A stretch of DNA of 64,000 nucleotides from Epiperipatus broadwayi (Eukaryota; Onychophora; Udeonychophora; Euonychophora; Peripatidae): positions 1,240,001-1,304,000 of the forward strand of contig JAQFVV010012510.1 in NCBI GenBank assembly GCA_028023455.1. The letters run 5' to 3'. A program made the position numbers and the translations under genes. Numbering within the stretch: position 1 is the first letter of the stretch; the number at the start of each line of letters is the position of its first letter. This document shows, piece after piece, positions 10,309-22,410 of this stretch. The notes below the pieces were generated by a model. It saw only the letters and a list, made by a program, of their open reading frames with translations. It was not told the origin of the DNA and did no database searches.

Positions 10309-11969
10309 TGTACCAACATTGAATTGGTACATAATAATTTTATTTAAAAAATTATTAAAATAAAAATCTTTCGTAAAAGAAAAAATGTAAAATTAAAAGT
10401 TTAAGGGCTTTAGTACAGTTTGTTTAGTAAACATAAAAGTCAAAGAGTTTTTAAAATAAAAGTTGTAATTAATTAATTAGAAATGTCAAACTAAAAGTTT
10501 TGAGTTTAAAGAGTTTGCATATTATTATTATTAGTTGAAATATAGTTCAAGTTTAAAATATAAATCTCTTTTATTTAAATTAAGAAAAAAGGGTAATCTT
10601 AAAAATAGTTTTGATTTTAGAATAAAATTATATATGTGTAAGAGTAAACAAAGAAATGATAAATGCGTATATATGTGCAACTGTAAATAAAAATAAATGT
10701 ATGTGTATTAAATATTAAAAAATAAATGGAAGTTATCATTAAAAAACACGGTGGTGGCTATTAATTAAAAATATAAAAAACAACAACACGTGTGATGGCT
10801 ACTACTGATTAAACAATCTTCAAAAACATGAGATTATCAAAGGAATTTCGACAACAGATATTGCCAGAGGATATTAAAAAACAACATGTCGCAGGTATAA
10901 ATAGCCAATTTTTTATCAGACAGTCAGTAAGGACAATCATTCAGTCGAGTTAATTGTTTCAGTTCAGTTAACAGTTCAGAAACAAAAATGCAGTGCTGAG
11001 CAGCTTTTGGGAACATACGATCTTACTTCAGCCCTTAGTCCAGTGAAACAGCAAAACCTGCCCGTGAAAATAATGTCTGCATAACAGCTTAAAGAATTTC
11101 CGTCAATATCTAATTGTCTCCAATAATAATAAAAGTGAATAATAATGAAACTCTTCAAGGAAACATCCCAAATGGCTGGAAATATTCTCACCTAAAGCAG
11201 TAACCAAAGAAAACGAAGTTCTACATTCACATTCAAAATCCTAGGTAATAATATTTCATATTCTTATTTCTATAGTAGCCATCACATTAATTTGTAAAGC
11301 CTCCAGAGACAAGTAATTTGAACTCTATAAGCATGCATAAAATGAACTATTGATGTGCATGTTTGTGAATGCTATATGATTTTATAAACATCAAATATTA
11401 TTTATGCTTTCTCATAAGATATATTATAGTGGGTTAATTTAAAATGTGCATGTGTTATATTAGATTTATAAAATGTTTAAAATTAGTAAATGTTAATTAA
11501 AATAAATGTTCTTTAAAGCTTAAACTTTATTTGTCGGTCAATTCTTTTTCCCAATCTCTCTTACAATTCTTTTTACCATTCTTTTGTCAAATTATTTTAT
11601 CAATTCCTTTTGCCAATCTTTTCATCAATTGTTTTATCAATTTTTTCCACCACTAATTATGTATAATCTGTTAGTGATTACAAGTAGCTGAGCTAATATA
11701 TGGGTATAACTTAGGCATTGAGTTAGTGGCTATTGTTCAAAGTGCATTGTTTATTCTTCTGAATAGATAGCTGATGCCCATGTTTACACAAACAAAAAAG
11801 TGCTTTGAACTTGGTGTTGTACTCAACAGTCAAGAAGAAGTTATGTCCTGGAAATGTGATGCTAGTTATATATTTTATAGCTATCGTTTGGACATACATA
11901 CTTTCCGAATATGTTCTTCTCTGCCTAAGAGACCGGTGATTTGTTCATCACATATTCGAACCTGGTACA
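10309..11969 (+). repeat. 3' LTR of retrotransposon 2
   Basis: Begins TGTACCAA at 10309 with the same terminal hairpin as the 5' LTR and ends TGGTACA at 11969. The TATA box is at 10896-10903. It differs from 6145-7792 by scattered substitutions and small indels. Confidence 0.9.
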
Positions 11970-12909
11970 ATAAATATATATATATATATGGGTGTGGGTA
12001 TATAAAACAAAAAATGAAAAGCAAAATGAGAGGTCACTAATTCTAAAACTACCCCATTAATGTAATTATTAGAATGATATTTTTTGGTTAGGGTAAATAT
12101 ATTTATAACCATTTTTTATTAATATATATATATATCCCCACTCCCATCTATATGTGTGTGTAAGTCAAAGTAAAAATTAATGATAGATATGAAAAAGACT
12201 ATTCACTCAGTGGTTTAATTGTGCACTCAGAAATAAAACAAAATTACAAGTAAATATTATTAAAACTTATTAGTAACTAATATAGTTTTGTTTGTCCTAA
12301 AGTTTGCCCTCAATGTTAAATCTATAAAAACCTTACTTGAGGGTACCTTGATGGATCAATGTTGAATTTTCAGAGGAATCTATAAATTTACTTTTATTAA
12401 AAATAATACATATTAATTGACTATGATTCCTTTTTTAAAATACATCAACATATGACACATCTATTCACTGCTCCCACTTTTAAATTGCAGGGATCGAATT
12501 TGAAAATGAATCTTAAATACACACTAAAAAAATTACAATACATAAACTTTCAAATATAAATGATAAAAGCAAAAAAAAAAATCACGTGAATCAAACAAAA
12601 TATATTTATCTTGAGGAAAGCAAGCATCTTGTCCACAGTTAAGAGTTTATAAACTTAAATGTCAATCTCCATGTATACATTTCTTGTTCACCAACTCTAT
12701 TGATATTTATATATGTCATGCCACTTGATTAAAACAAACACCCACCAATTAACTCTCCTGAATGTATATAAATCCATGGGAGATTAATGTACACCAGTGT
12801 TTTGTAATTAGACATTTTGATGGAAAATTTTATAATTTCATAATTTCATAATGGCATTGAAGCTAGCTTTGGAATGTCCTACAGTACTGGTTCCTTTACT
12901 CCACCCACA
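11970..12909 (-). repeat. 5' LTR of retrotransposon 1, outer (5') part
   Basis: Aligns with 1480-2363 of the 3' LTR, including the shared CCCCACTCCCATCTAT region and the shared end near GGAATGTC-TACAGTACTG. It ends at about 12909 (CCCACA on plus; TGTGGG on minus). Confidence 0.8.
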
Positions 12910-13869
12910 TTGTAATGATTCCTTTATACTTGACTATTATTTATTGTGGCTTATATATATATAGCTTTGAAAGAAAAGTCAATTTCTAGTTGTTTCACAT
13001 TTTCTTTGCATCATTTCCATAATAATGAATTCAATCTTGCAGAATAAATTAAATCATTAGTTTATTCATGTTAATTATAAATTGAAGTTTAACTTTTCAG
13101 TTTCCTTCTCTCCGAAATAAAGATTTTATATTATCTTGAAAATATAGACATTAAGATTTTATTGTTTTTAAATGCTGAACATTTACTTTTTTTTTTTTTA
13201 AACAGAAAAAATAAAAGATTTTTTTCTTAGTGCTGACAGTTCTGTTGTTACTTTTCAAGTGAAGAAACACTAGATTTTTTTATACTAACTAAAACCTATT
13301 GTTACTACTTAATAAAAACAAACAAATTATAAAACATTATTATTATTTTTATTTAATCTTCATTATTCTAAACTCTATCATTTAGCAACAATTTTGACCT
13401 CATATAAATTTTGATCTTTGCTTATGTATGTTCTATAAGACAATTATTTTAGTTAATGATATTAAATAAAAAAAAGAAAATTAATTAATTTTTACAAGTA
13501 GACAAACATATTAGTTTATATGTATGTTTATATACATATATACTTTATGTATATAACAAATTTGTTTGATCTCTCACAATAGATAAAAAAATAATTAATT
13601 TCTCAAACATATTAGTTTATATGTATGTAGCAAGTATGTAGGATATTTAATTTGCCTACCACTTGGTCTGAATTTAAACATTGTGAAAGAAATTGGGACA
13701 GGTGTGAAGGTTGGTTGTAAGCCATCTCTTACAATATAATATATATATATATAGTGAATTATCTATTTTCATTTTGTATTTGCTTTATTTTGAATCATTT
13801 TGTTTTCTTTAGTGTAAATAAAGATTGATTGAGGACAGACTTCTATCATGAAATCTGGATCAGGGAGAT
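12910..13869. other. AT-rich spacer with a short direct repeat
   Basis: No open frame of interest. A stretch containing CATATTAGTTTATATGTATG occurs twice (about 13508-13527 and 13606-13625) in similar surroundings, so a piece of about 100 bp is duplicated here. A short TA run is at 13739-13755. Confidence 0.5.
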
Positions 13870-14605
13870 TTATTATTTTAAGCCCTCAAAATGATAGAAG
13901 ACCATTCTTGTTAACTTAATATTTTTTTTGTAAACATATACTATAATATATTATAGTTATTAATAAATGTTAACTTAATATTCTTTCTGTAAATATATGC
14001 TATTACGTATTATAATTTACTAATAAATGTTACTGAGCTGTTAAAATCAATCTGATCTCTGTTTGATTATCACCATCATTGTGTATTTACATCATGAAAG
14101 ATTTTATGATCATCATCATCACTATGCATTGCTCTCCTAAATGATTAATCGTCATCAGTATTTTTCAGATCTATGCTTATACATAAGCATATTTGGTCAA
14201 TAATTAAGTAAGTCCATCCTTGAAGAGAGCTGATTGCAAGAATCCCTGAGTTTGAATTCTGTGATGTAATGGGGCCTGAAAATGGAAATGTAATAAATAT
14301 TCACTAGTCTAAATTACATTGAAATGTCTTAAGTAAATTATGAGCTAGCATACTAAAGGTAGATGTGGTTTGGAACTAAGCATTTCATCATGACATCTTT
14401 GGCATCCTAGTTTAAGGCTTAGTTGTGACAGTAGTGAGATGTGCTCCCTTTGTTATATGCCATTTCTGATTCAGCAATATGTGGCACACCCAAATGGGAT
14501 ATAGAATCATGGATTTTAGGATATGACTTGTTGTAGGTCATTTGACGCATTGTGTTCAAACCATTCAACTACTTAGTCTTATTTACGTCATCCCATGGCC
14601 GTGGT
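13870..14605 (+). mobile_element. Partial LTR of family 1, inverted relative to element 1
   Basis: Reverse complement of much of 5312-6090: shared pieces include the CTCAAAATGATAGAA start, the ATGATTAATCATCAG-like stretch and the CCATGG end. It lacks the outer half of the LTR and is more diverged than the two element-1 LTRs. It stops where the duplicated block at 14606 begins, and the other copy of that block (54305) has no such LTR beside it. Confidence 0.65.
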
Positions 14606-15848
14606 TTCGCTATAAAAAAATTGAATGAAATTACTATGATATTTAAAATATAAAATATTAAATATAAAGAATAATATACAAATTCAATTTAAGCATTTTT
14701 TAACTTTAATTCGCTTCTATGAACTTGATTTTTTTTCTAACAATATTTTATAAATTATTTTAATATGTTTAATAAGCTTAATCTTTGCAAAAAGAACATT
14801 TTTGTACTATATAACTAATAAATTTTATTCAAGCCTTTATATACATTTTTAAATTACATGGTATAACAATAACATCATTCAACTTGCTTAATTATTTTAT
14901 TAAATTATGAAAATAAAATAAACGTATAAAAAATTGATTGAGAAACTGCTGCATAAATAGCATATCTACTCATTCAACTTACTGCTCAATAAATGAAAGT
15001 CTGATTAATTATTAACTAAAGTATAAAACAATAACGAAAAGATATAAAAGGATTCATTAAGCCATGAGTTGACTTATCTTTGTATGTAAAAACTATATGA
15101 AGAAAAAGACATTACTCATTTACATCAATATTTTAAATAAATTCGTTGCTATAATAAAATGTACAAAGAGAAGGAGATATCTGTATAAAGACTTATTGTG
15201 GATGTATATAGTATATATCTAAAATGCAAACCAGCTGATGCATGGAAAAATAAGTTTAATTAACAGACTCAATATATATTTTTCTTATCTATTATGTGAC
15301 TCATAAAACTCATAGAACGGATTATAATTATGCAGTGAGAAATGACACATAAAATCTTTTATGCAATAATGTCAAGAGCAATTTGATGTGTGAAAAGATT
15401 TTACAAAATAATGTGCCATCTCATTAAATACACAAGCTATTATATAAACAAAGAATAATTTACAAATTATAAAAATCCACTATAATAGTATCCATCATAT
15501 TTCTATTTGGTGTAATAGTTTCAAATATAAAACTTTGATATTGAATAAATTTGATTAAATTATTAGACATAAGTAGAAGATATACTTAACAATGAAGTGA
15601 TCAAATCAATAGTATTAGTAATAATGAACTGAGTGATTTTAGCTGATCGCATACACTGTATCAACAATACAATATATTAAGTAAGGTTAGATATCAGAAG
15701 GATGTGTATTTAAAACCATCTTAATATTGAAACTTCATATACAGTGACTCTTCAAATTTGGCTAAACTAACGGAAATTGAAACTCTCCTACTTCAGCAAA
15801 CAGTAAAACAAATGTGAAAATAGCCTTTGCCATATAGATAAAAAAAAA

Positions 15849-15867
15849 GGGGGGTGGGTGGGTGGGG
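15849..15867 (+). other. G-quadruplex motif
   Basis: G6-T-G3-T-G3-T-G4, a canonical four-run G-quadruplex pattern with single-base loops. Copy B of the block has only GGGATGGGGG at the equivalent place (about 56778), so the motif is specific to copy A. Confidence 0.7.
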
Positions 15868-17400
15868 TAGATTCACAATCTTTCCAAATTTTAAATAGTA
15901 TAAAAATTAGGTTCGAATCCTTGGAAAGATTTATAAATCAGTCAGACATCATGGACACATAAAAATTAAGAGGGTATAGCAGTTTTTAGAAATTCAAAAT
16001 AAGAACCCTTATTTTATGATTATGGTGAATAGCAAAAAAATTATAACATGTATAACAGTTGATTAAATTAGATTTGTACTCTACTTGAAGTATTAGTGAT
16101 TAAATTAAATAGTTATGTGAAGATTTTAATTCATTAGAAAATGAATATCACTTATATAAAACTCAAAGATAAAAGATGAAGAGGATAACCAGCATTTAGA
16201 TGGATAGTCTCCAGTCAGGCAATATTTATTTTTATTTGAGCACCCTGAAAATCACAGATAATACGTGATTTTGAAGTGATTTCATTGATGTGATTATTAG
16301 AAGTCATCATCAACTTAATGACATCTACTTATCACTTTGATTCAAAGAATAAATTGGTTTAAACAAAAATAACACTCCATAAATGTTTTGATGGTTTTCT
16401 GCTTGGAAAAAGATTTTTATAGGAAATAAGCTATCTTTGATTTACTTATTTTAAAAGTGTTATTTGTAATTTTTGTACAACTTAACTATTAACAAATATC
16501 ATCAAAAAATCTGTAACAGTGATATGTCTTATTTTATTTCATGAATTTCACTAGTCTTATATTTTCTCCTCCTGATCGTAGTTCTTCAGATGTTTTTTAA
16601 CAACTCTGCTAATTTGCATATTGTTAGATAATTTGTTATTAAGATTAGAATGTGCAGTTTACTTGTAGTTTGCTTAATTCTACTCTTTTGTATATCAGTG
16701 ATATTACACTGCCGATATTGACCAGCTTTGGACAAACAAGTATACGTATAACGGTATTAAATAAACACATAAAGCAGTCTGTTACACAACAAACAGTCAA
16801 TCATGAGATATCTTTATTATCCTCAACTATGTAAGGCAAAATCTTTTAAATTTTATTTATGAAATAAAAAATGCAACTATTTTTGATACTACTAAATCTA
16901 AGGATGAGATTATATTAATATTTAAAAAGATCAAATTTTATTTCATTTAGAAAAACAATGTTTGGAAATTTCACAAGAAATCGATTTTTTATGGCCTAAT
17001 TTTTTTAGATAATTAAAAAAAAAAATTTGTTGAGCATAAAAAAGGAGATTTAGATTTGAAGTAAAATATCCACTTCTTTGTTAGCGACTTGACAATATAG
17101 AGCAATTCAAAAATTAAAACTTATATTGTACTATATACAGCAATCAGACTGATATGTTATGAAAACAAAATAATAGTCCTTTAGAACATCTAAGCAATGT
17201 ACATTTACTGCAATCATTTTTTAATTTACTGCAATCATTTTTTAATGATATGCAAGCATTCATGTATTAATTAAATATTCCTGAGTACTCACGTATAAAT
17301 TAAAATGAGGTCATTTCTTTTGTAAAATTGAGAAGTAAATAATAATTTTTGCTGGATAAATTACAATTCATTGTAATCAACAGATATTAATAGAATTTTT

Positions 17401-18669
17401 GGTTGTTTTGCAATAGCGTGTTGAAACCGCCGGAGGGCGGAGTTTGTTTGTAAACAAAGATAAATATAATTTTGCCAGGGCTGCCGCCGGGTTTGTTTAT
17501 TATCACATTTCAAAGTAATATCAAATAAATTTTTGAACACACAACAAAAACAAAAAAAATGCAGAAATCAAAAAATTGAATTTAAAAAAGGACTTAATTT
17601 TTTTTTTGTTATTCTTTTCATTACTTATGTTTTTTTGGGTCCGGTTTTTTTTGTTATATGTATGTTTTGATTTTGTTGATCACATTTAAAACTACTATCT
17701 ATCAAATAAAATTTTGAACTGAAAAAAAAAAAGGGTACATCAATCAAAATTAATTTTAAAAAGTAGTTACTTTTTATTCTTCTCATTACTTACATTTGGC
17801 AGTTGGGTATTCTACGAAATCAGCTTCTTTTCTTTTTTATATTTTTGTTGTTTTATAATAAATTACAAATAAATAGATTTCCATTTAACGGTAAAACATT
17901 TACAACCAAAAGATCAAACTTTGGGAAGGGGTGGGGCTGGGGGTTACAATTCCTAACCGAACAAAACTCTCGAACTCGAAGGTTGACCAACTTTTTACCG
18001 TAATTACCAAAAACATAAATATATTTACGGCAATTAAAACCATCTTTTAAGGCTGTTTAGGAACATCATGCATGCAGCTTCAAGCTCTTTTGTTTGATAA
18101 CCCTTCCAGCATCAGTCAGAGAATCTTTGACATTCGGAGCAAGTTTCCTATTTCAGCCATTTGATGAAGCTCGCAGTTGTTCTCGCAGAAATGTGACTTA
18201 GAGCGTGATTTCATCTGAATCGTGCTTGCACCTACACTTACCGAATTTTTTGAGCAGGAAATGTGGGCTAGGGAAGCATGAGACTCTGCTGATAATTGTT
18301 AGTAGACATTCCTAAAAGATGGGAGATAGAGAGGGAGGTGGTCTTAATGAATATTAAAATAGTTTTGACAATTGGAATTCCAGCTACCCTCACACAATAC
18401 TGTAGCCAAAAGTGATATGTGATTGCGCATCAAAAATGCTTAGCCCAAATCTGAGCAGTAAGCTGACATGATAGCTTCTGCAGCAGATTAAATGTTATGT
18501 TTCTGTGCATTAGCATAGAAATAGACACAACAGCCACTCCATACAACGGACTATTTCTAGGCTTATGCATTAGAAATAGCGGTGGTAGGCCGCCTAAACG
18601 GCATATTTCTGTGTGCTATCATAGAAATAACGCCCTCCGGCGGTTTCAACACGCTATTGTAAAACAATC
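17401..18669. mobile_element. Non-autonomous TIR DNA transposon with 8-bp TSD
   Basis: 1269 bp present in copy A and absent from copy B. Ends match as inverted repeats of about 37 bp: the left starts GGTTGTTTTGCAATAGCGTG and the right end reads inward GATTGTTTTACAATAGCGTG, both continuing to TTGAAACCGCCGGAGGGCG. It is flanked by GAATTTTT (17393-17400) and AAATTTTT (18670-18677). Copy B at about 58318-58325 has one AAATCTTT in place of element plus both duplications. Inside are two diverged copies of an AT-rich segment (about 17505-17635 and 17680-17795) and subterminal hairpins at the right end. No transposase is seen. An 8-bp duplication fits hAT, P or Merlin; the superfamily is not decided. 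Confidence 0.9.
18495..18640. repeat. Subterminal hairpin repeats of the TIR transposon
   Basis: Three related palindromic units of the type TTTCTGTGCATTAGCATAGA, TATTTCTAGGCTTATGCATT, and TTTCTGTGTGCTATCATAGA, each closing with (T)AGAAATA. Such clustered subterminal motifs are typical transposase-binding regions in several cut-and-paste families (inference). Confidence 0.55.
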
Positions 18670-19584
18670 AAATTTTTAATTATATCAATATTAACACTAA
18701 TTTCTAATCTGCTATAATAACAGTTTTGTTATGATTTATTTACTTATTATATTTTATTTCTTTTTAAAATAAATTCTGTGAAGAAATTTTAGTTAGGTTT
18801 TTTAAGGAAATGGCATATAATTATCAAATATTAATTTATTTAATAATTATAAATTTAAGCATTAATTTATTAAAATGAAGTAAAATCAACGACAAACGAG
18901 TAGTCAATGATAAATCTCTCTTCGATATTTAGTTTATTTTTCAAAGTCAAACAGTTTAATTCTGTAGGTATCATATATATTTAATTAAAGAAAATTGAAG
19001 CTGTATTTTAAAACCAAATGCCATAACTTATCGATTACGTTCAATCTGTCAAGCCGATTATAATCGTATCAAATGGTCAAAAAGTAATGAGAGAAGATGC
19101 GATGAATAAATTGTCATATTAAATCAGGAAACTGATAAACTAAGCATCATTATTGACAAATAAGTAAAATTTCAAATTAAATGTTAACAGTTTGTAAACC
19201 AATGCATAAGTTCTTTGCTATAAGGACAATTCCTACGCTTTATTTAAGGCTACATTAAAAGCCATATCAAGAGCTCATTAATGGTAATGAATAAGTATTA
19301 TTTTAATTTTTATTAAAGGTTATTATTGACAAAATCTATTGGAAGAAAGTATATTATTCATACGTCAAGCCAATTAATAACATATATTCAGATCCAAAAC
19401 AAAGATGAAACATAAATGTGATGATATGTTGGACTACTTCATTCTCTGTCATTAAATGTTTAATGTATAGTAAATTTCAAATTTTATTCACACATTTCAA
19501 ATACAAACAACAACACAGATTGGTAATTACACAACGTTTTAAGTAGCATTATACTCCAAACTTCTTCAGGTGTTGCTAGCTTGA

Positions 19585-19695
19585 CCAGTGACAATATTAA
19601 CCTAAAAACCAAACTTGTCCATTTAGATTTTTAAATATTAAACTTTAAGGCAATGCTTTAACCAACTAAGCTATTTCGTCAAAGGTCAAAAGATA
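19585..19695 (-). repeat. tRNA-derived SINE-like fragment in copy A
   Basis: On the minus strand TAGCTTAGTTGGTTAAAGC is a clear polymerase III A-box type sequence followed by an anticodon-arm-like region; the B box is degenerate. The same piece is at 59215-59320 in copy B, so it was present before the duplication. The arms do not pair well enough for a functional tRNA. Confidence 0.5.
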
Positions 19696-20280
19696 GTATA
19701 AATTTCATATATTTATATGTGACGATTGATTAAAATTTTCCTGACTTCTTCAAATTTTTTTATTGATTTTTTCTAAGAGACAGATTAATTAGAGGCTTTC
19801 ATATATTGTTCATTCTGACACTGAGTTTTGAAGAACTGAATCTTTAACATAAGATATAATTGTTAAATTAATTTTAGTTCTTTATGTGTATCGTTATTAG
19901 GTTAAGAATTATGAGAATAATGAAATATCTGAGATGTTTAAAGATAAAAGTGAAAATAGCATACAGGCATAAATAGGTGCACTAAAGATAGATATTATGT
20001 TTTAATGGTATGTCAGGTTCAGAAGTTTGTAATTATTATATTTTATGACCAGATTTATAAATAGCGAACTGAGGAAGATATTAGATTTCATGTTTTTACC
20101 TGTGTAAAATACGAATTATTTCATAATTGACAAAGAAAGTGGGGTTACATTAGGTTTGTAGTTCAAATGCTAGCACAAATATCTTTTTGCTCAATTATGA
20201 GAATTACAAAGAAATATACAATTTTTGAAGAAAAATAATTAATATTTTTTATTTTTTGTTTTAAGGAAACAGTTAATTCT

Positions 20281-20502
20281 ATGGCTTGTAGTGAGATTTA
20301 TCAAATGTACTTTATTCTACTTTTTGAAATGCCTATTGATATTTGGGCTTTTTGTGTGAAAGGGCTTATAATAAAGGAAAGAAATATTAATAGAAGAAAA
20401 TCAGACCTGTATCTGTTCAAATAGAAGGTTGTCAATTTTTCTGAAGGAAAAAGGCCAATATTGGAAGAAATGATATTTGAAATAGAATGGAATAGAATTT
20501 AG
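20281..20502 (+). pseudogene. Broken copy of the 59911 open frame
   Basis: Starts ATGGCTTGTAGTGAG and aligns with the 69-codon frame at 59911-60120. A stop after about 47 codons (TAG at about 20422) interrupts the frame; the following sequence remains similar (SEGKRP shared). It is unclear whether either copy was ever translated. Confidence 0.35.
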
Positions 20503-22144
20503 CGAAGAATACCTCATGAGTGAATGTGTTATTGAAAATGTATAAATATTAACTTATAAATGTGAAATATGATATCGTGAAGTCTCCTATTGATATGGTC
20601 AGGTAGGAGTTAGATAATAATGGCAAGTTGAAGTAGATAATGAGTTGATAAAATAGTGATGTTTTATATGTGTATGTGTTTGTAAATAAGTAATACACTT
20701 GCCTGATATATTTGTAAATTAAATGTAACTAACCATTTTTATGTGCCAATGATAAAACGCCTTTCATATGTCAATACATAGTAATAAAAAAACCGGCACT
20801 CACCTATTCTTTAAGTTTTGATGCATTTAAATGATCATTCATTGACTTTGCTGAAAATACATCATGATGTCTATTTATTAGCAAGATTTTAATTATGAAT
20901 TAAAACATTTTGAAATTATATCTATTTATTAATTACATTTATAAAATTTATTTATTGTCACTGTAACTGATCTTTCAAAGTAAAATGTATTCTTCAACGC
21001 GTAATAAATGGATACATTTGCAAAATGAATTAAACCACACAGGATGCGCCATGAGATTCCATGCAATAATTTTTTATGAAAAATCATTTTTATTAATATA
21101 ATGTGATCTACATGACTACAATTGTTTTAAAAACACATTTCAGTACATGTCGGCAACTGCAGGTGAACATGTATCCGCACATATAGAGTTATGCTTGAAA
21201 TGGTATTATTGGTGATACGTTCCCTAAAGCGATTTATGTTTCATATATTTTCATGGTACACAATTGCTTTCAAGTACCCCAAAGATAAAAATAATGTGCG
21301 GTAAGATCTAAAGATCTGGGCAACCATGCAGACCAATCCAAGCATTAGGATCTGTGGAAATATATGATCCAATCTAGTATATAAAATTTGGCTAATATAT
21401 TGATATCATACTTCATTTCCAGGTTCAACAATTGTTCATTGACATACATAAAAAGAAAAGAATACATGACTTGCTGTTCTTTATTATTTATTAACGTATA
21501 AGTGGTAATAGCTCATAGGAAGTCATTACTTTCATTAATATATGCATATACAGACATATGATGTTACGTAAAAAAGTAAAATAAAAAACATGATTATAGC
21601 TAGATTTTTTAAAATCAAAAACAAACTTTATTAACTCAGAAAATGAGAAAAAAGTACATAGCATTATATGATCAATTCAATTGGCAAATTAAAGTTAAAT
21701 AGGCAGATTCTGCCAAGGATTCACTATCAAATAAAAAAAAGGTAGAAGAAATGTTCAATTATATATATATATATTCTAAGGAAAGATAATTGATAGTATC
21801 CAACCTAGTCTTTAAATGTCAATTAGATCCCATGTGTTATTGAATAAAGCTTGTGACGATATTCGATTGTCTGTTTCTTTTATCATTATCATTTTCCTAA
21901 TTAGAATCTTCAGAGGATTTGTGCAATTGAAATTGAAGAGAATTTCTCACAGAGTTAGCCCTAAACTATATATTCTTGAGAATTGTTTTTCTCAATTCCT
22001 CCAGATTTTTTAATTAGTAGTTTCTTCTTAATTCTCAAAAATTTTATGATCATTTTATCAAAAATTTCAGAAAAAATTTAATAATGAAAAATTATAAATA
22101 GATAAATAACTTTAAAAAAGATATAATCTTTATACTGCTTTATT

Positions 22145-22410
22145 TAGTAAAAAGTAATTTAAAGTGATCGATTAACATCTTCATGCTCTCATTTCCAAAT
22201 ACTTAAGATTTGCCCATACATAAACGTTTTGGTGGAAAAGATAGATGGATTCATTCTATCTTTTCTCAAAGACTTAATTTTGTGTTTGGAAAGTGAGACT
22301 ATTCATTTATAGTTAAATCTACAATGTGCATGTGCACTAGCTTATTGGCTTATTAATATTGCAGTTTATAAAAATATTGTGCCATATAAAATAAATGTCT
22401 TATGTAATTT
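22145..22410. other. Segment present only in copy A, with a strong hairpin
   Basis: Copy B joins its flanks directly near 61405. It contains GAAAAGATAGA followed after a short loop by TCTATCTTTTC (about 22234-22266), an 11-bp perfect stem. Insertion in A or deletion in B cannot be told apart. Confidence 0.5.

Larger units (their letters stand above)
6145..11969 (+). mobile_element. LTR retrotransposon 2 (plus strand), nested in element 1
   Basis: 5825 bp with LTRs of 1648 bp (6145-7792) and 1661 bp (10309-11969). LTRs begin TGTACCA and end TGGTACA, giving the canonical TG...CA plus short terminal inverted repeats. A TGGCATGACCAAC primer-binding-like site follows the 5' LTR and an AAAGGGGGGA polypurine tract precedes the 3' LTR. 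The internal 2.5 kb encodes only short charged frames and no polymerase, so the element is non-autonomous. About 6 mismatches in a 200-bp hand comparison of the LTRs suggests it is younger than its host, consistent with nesting. Target duplication is unresolved because the site is TA-rich. Confidence 0.9.
625..12909 (-). mobile_element. LTR retrotransposon 1 (minus strand), split by a nested element
   Basis: Two long direct repeats (625-2363, and 5312-6144 plus 11970-12909) flank an internal region of about 2.9 kb. On the minus strand the order is 5' LTR, a primer-binding-like site beginning TGGCACCCAACA, a series of coiled-coil open frames, then 3' LTR. Removing the nested element (6145-11969) leaves about 6.45 kb. 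No reverse transcriptase, RNase H or integrase motif is visible, so it is probably non-autonomous or internally deleted. A hand count over about 155 bp of the two LTRs gives about 9 mismatches. The clade is not determined; a Ty3/Gypsy-like layout is an inference. Confidence 0.8.
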
